Positions 61,489 to 64,000 of a DNA stretch of 64,000 nucleotides are shown in pieces. Under the pieces are notes generated by a model. That model worked only from the letters and a program-made list of their open reading frames with translations, had not been told where the DNA came from and made no database searches. Position 1 is the first letter of the stretch, and each line of letters starts with the position of its first letter. The position numbers and the translations under genes are program-made. This DNA comes from Bacteroidota bacterium (lineage in GTDB: Bacteria; Bacteroidota; Bacteroidia; Chitinophagales; Chitinophagaceae): positions 1 to 64,000 of the forward strand of contig JAFEAJ010000001.1 in the NCBI GenBank assembly GCA_018266455.1, given 5' to 3'.

Positions 61489-64000
61489 ATGGATATTGTG
61501 AACCGAAACATATTTTTATTCCTCCTGTTTTTTTCTTTTATTTCTCCTGGAGTTTTCGGGCAGCCCGACTATTCTTCTATGGACATCAAAAAACCCGAAA
61601 AATATGAGAACTCGAAATTGGGCGCAGAAAAAACAGACGAAACAAAATTCAAGCAGCCCAGGCATTTTATACAGAACACGGTTACGCATTACAATTATTA
61701 TTTCAATGCCAATATAAAACTGAATGAAGTGATTGCTCGTGCCAGGGCTCAGCATAAAGACGATTACAACAAACTGCTTAGCTTTTATGATTACTCCCTA
61801 GATATCACTTCGAGAGACAGGAAAGAATTAGATTCAATAATATACAAAAGCACTGCCGGTATTTTAAACCACGACCTGCGCAATGACTGGATCGATAATT
61901 TATATATGCTGATGGGAGAAGCTTATTATTACCGTAACCAGCTCGATTCGGCATATATTACTTTCCAATTTGTGAACCATGCATTTGCTCCTAAAGACAA
62001 GGATGGTTCGGATCAGCCCATCGGCAGCAATGCCAATAACGAGGAAGGGGGCAATTCATTGATCGTTGCCACAAAAGAAAAAAAGAATATCCTGAAGAAA
62101 GTCTTTTCATTGCCGCCAAGCCGAAATGAATCCCTGATATGGCAGGTCAAAACTTATATTGCCAGCAACCAATATCCTGAAGCTGCCGGGCTGATTGAAG
62201 TATTGAAGCAGGATCCGCAATTCCCCCAAAGGCTTCAAACTGATTTGCAGGAAGCGCAGGCATGGTTGTTTTATTCCCAAAACATGTACGACAGCGCAGC
62301 AGGGCATTTGATACTGGCACTGACAGGCCAACCTGACAGACAGGAAAAATCAAGATGGGAATACTTAATTGCACAACTTTACGAGCGGTCAAAAAAACCG
62401 GGGATGGCACAGGAATATTATAAAAAAGTTTTTCAACGTACTTACGATCCGGTAATGGAAGTTTATGCCAGGCTGAACTACATCAGGCAAAACAAAGGCA
62501 GCGATGATAAAATGATACAGCAAAATATTGATGCGTTGATGAGCATGGCCAGAAAGGCCAGGTTTGAAAACTATAGGGACATCATTTATTATGCCGCTGC
62601 ACAAATTGAACTGGAAAGAAAAAACAAGCCCGGAGCAATCGCCTTGCTGTTAAGGTCAATCAAAAACACAGTGCCCGAAAACAACCAGAAGAGCAAAGCA
62701 TTCCTCGCATTGGGAGACTTGTACTATTCCGATAAAAACTATAGGCCTGCAAAAAATTACTATGACAGTGTAGATGCGGCAGACAGGTCCGCTGTTGAAG
62801 ATCCGGCAGCATTTCTTGACAAAAGGAAAACACTTGACAAAATCATAAGCGAAGAGGATATTATTAACAGGCAGGACAGTTTGCAGCGCATTGCAGCCAT
62901 GCCCGAAACTGAAAGGAATGCTTATATAAAAAAATTAGCACGGCGGCTGCGCAAAGAACAAGGGCTTGCGGAAGAGGAATCAAATGGCGACAACCTGCTG
63001 CTCAATAACAACGGCACATCAGGTGTTTTTGGGAACAGCAGCAGCTCAACAGAATGGTATTTCGACAATAGCTCAATTAAAGCAAAAGGCTTTGGCGATT
63101 TTAAATCGAAATGGGGGAACAGGCCGAATGTTGATTTCTGGCAGGTGGCGTCTAAATCTGCCCAGGCAGGGTTTAGCGCGCAGGCAGGGCCAGGTTCCGA
63201 TCAGGACAACACAGGCAACAACAGTTCAACAACAGAGATCAGTTTCGAATCACTGCTCAAAAACCTTCCCCTTGCTCCCCCAGCCATAAAGAAATCGAAT
63301 GATTCAATCCAGAGCTCCCTGTTCAGCATTGGCGAGTCCCTGCAGGAGGGCCTTTCTGATTATCAAACGGCCATTGCCACTTACAATTCCCTGCTGAAAA
63401 GATTTCCGGATACTCATCTACGTGAGCAGGCATTGTTCAACCTGTATTATTGTTACAAGAAATCAGGCGATGAAGAAAACGCCAAGCGCATCTTGCAGAT
63501 GATGATCGAACAATATCCAAACAGCAAGCTAACCAATATCGCAGCTTATCCGGAAGCATATAAAAAAGCACAACAAGCGCCCAAAGCCGAAGCGACCAAA
63601 AAATATGAAGACATTTACAACGCATTTATTGAAGGAAGGTTTGAAGAAGCTTTAGCCAATAAAAAAGCTGCCGACAGCGCATACGGCGAAAAATACTGGA
63701 CACCTCAGTTATTATATATTGAAGCAGTTTACCTGGCAAAAAACCGGAACGACAGCCTGGCTAAAATTGATTTTGCGGGCATAATCCGGAAATATCCAAA
63801 AACACCAATGGCCGATAAAGCTAAAATATTTTTGGACGTGTTGAGCCGCCGCAAGCAGATTGAAGAATATCTAACAAACCTGCAGGTGACCCGCGCAAAA
63901 GACGATTCGGTAATTGTATCCAAAGCAGTCCCGCTGAGATACAACAATGAATACAAGCCAATCATCGATTCGCTGAAAGCCCTGCAAAGAAAGTCTGACA
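61489..64000 (+). CDS. porW: PorW/SprE-like T9SS TPR protein (partial, runs off the end)
   Basis: At least 837 codons with no stop before the window end. A signal peptide (IFLFLLFFSFISPGVFGQ) is followed by NTVTHYNYYFNANIKLNEVIARA, the typical opening of PorW/SprE, and by many TPR-like helices (YYYRNQLDSAYITFQF, AFLALGDLYYSDKNYRPAKNYYD, EQALFNLYYCYKKSGDEENAKRIL). PorW/SprE is required for type IX secretion and gliding in studied species, where it is usually a lipoprotein; here no lipobox cysteine is seen. ATG 61489 is the only ATG after the upstream in-frame stop. The link to the sorting-domain protein at 23-2530 is functional, not positional. Confidence 0.78.
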   Translation, partial: MDIVNRNIFLFLLFFSFISPGVFGQPDYSSMDIKKPEKYENSKLGAEKTDETKFKQPRHFIQNTVTHYNYYFNANIKLNEVIARARAQHKDDYNKLLSFYDYSLDITSRDRKELDSIIYKSTAGILNHDLRNDWIDNLYMLMGEAYYYRNQLDSAYITFQFVNHAFAPKDKDGSDQPIGSNANNEEGGNSLIVATKEKKNILKKVFSLPPSRNESLIWQVKTYIASNQYPEAAGLIEVLKQDPQFPQRLQTDLQEAQAWLFYSQNMYDSAAGHLILALTGQPDRQEKSRWEYLIAQLYERSKKPGMAQEYYKKVFQRTYDPVMEVYARLNYIRQNKGSDDKMIQQNIDALMSMARKARFENYRDIIYYAAAQIELERKNKPGAIALLLRSIKNTVPENNQKSKAFLALGDLYYSDKNYRPAKNYYDSVDAADRSAVEDPAAFLDKRKTLDKIISEEDIINRQDSLQRIAAMPETERNAYIKKLARRLRKEQGLAEEESNGDNLLLNNNGTSGVFGNSSSSTEWYFDNSSIKAKGFGDFKSKWGNRPNVDFWQVASKSAQAGFSAQAGPGSDQDNTGNNSSTTEISFESLLKNLPLAPPAIKKSNDSIQSSLFSIGESLQEGLSDYQTAIATYNSLLKRFPDTHLREQALFNLYYCYKKSGDEENAKRILQMMIEQYPNSKLTNIAAYPEAYKKAQQAPKAEATKKYEDIYNAFIEGRFEEALANKKAADSAYGEKYWTPQLLYIEAVYLAKNRNDSLAKIDFAGIIRKYPKTPMADKAKIFLDVLSRRKQIEEYLTNLQVTRAKDDSVIVSKAVPLRYNNEYKPIIDSLKALQRKSD

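Noticed and set aside
1..64000. tRNA, rRNA, CRISPR arrays, insertion sequences, prophage or defence genes
   Set aside because: I looked for cloverleaf arms, regularly spaced repeats, transposase motifs and phage or toxin-antitoxin-like gene sets in the intergenic and coding regions and found none I can support.

Overview
The window looks like chromosomal DNA of a Bacteroidota bacterium, most likely a Chitinophagaceae-like member of Chitinophagales. Evidence: a secreted protein with a type IX secretion (T9SS) C-terminal sorting domain at the left end; a PorW/SprE-like T9SS protein running off the right end; a division and cell wall (dcw) cluster in the order typical of Bacteroidota; AT-rich leaders without Shine-Dalgarno sequences; and a few -7 boxes resembling TAnnTTTG. 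The family-level placement is inference. LAYOUT. 1-5.6 kb: glycine-rich T9SS cargo, a signal-less metzincin-type protease and an ABC-2 exporter pair. 5.6-16.2 kb: M13 and two M1 metallopeptidases, a secreted alpha/beta hydrolase, tgt, a glycosyltransferase and rsmG. 16.3-29.5 kb: mostly housekeeping genes (rsmI, purS-pssA, a proline peptidase, pckA, a deoxynucleoside kinase, trpS, gatC, a MacB-type ATPase with a cobalamin adenosyltransferase, a LolD-type ATPase, fabI). 29.5-33.2 kb: recN, a zinc-ribbon coiled-coil protein and a Nif3-like protein. 33.5-50.8 kb: the complete minus-strand dcw cluster, read mraZ-rsmH-ftsL-ftsI-murE-mraY-murD-ftsW-murG-murC-ftsQ-ftsA-ftsZ. 51-64 kb: a frameshifted DUF3052 gene, queA, an orphan histidine kinase, yqgE, a sialidase-like protein, an outer-membrane barrel, a TenA/PqqC-like enzyme, a sugar porter with a KDPG-type aldolase, and a bactofilin / membrane coiled-coil / PorW group. 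HOW THE GENES WORK TOGETHER. The dcw genes build meso-DAP peptidoglycan precursors (murE has the DNPR motif), flip and polymerise them at the septum, and assemble the FtsZ-FtsA ring; murF, murB and ddl are not in the cluster. tgt and queA both belong to queuosine tRNA modification. The many exported peptidases, the sialidase-like protein and the T9SS parts fit a polymer- and protein-degrading lifestyle. I found no prophage, insertion sequence, CRISPR array, defence island, tRNA or rRNA. The observations most worth checking are the single-base frameshift in the DUF3052 gene, the unusually long dcw spacers that carry perfect palindromes and a REP-like hairpin, a strong hairpin in the trpS leader, and the bactofilin partner that resembles an M23 peptidase N-terminus without the peptidase domain. 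Nothing here is a clear, wholly new system.
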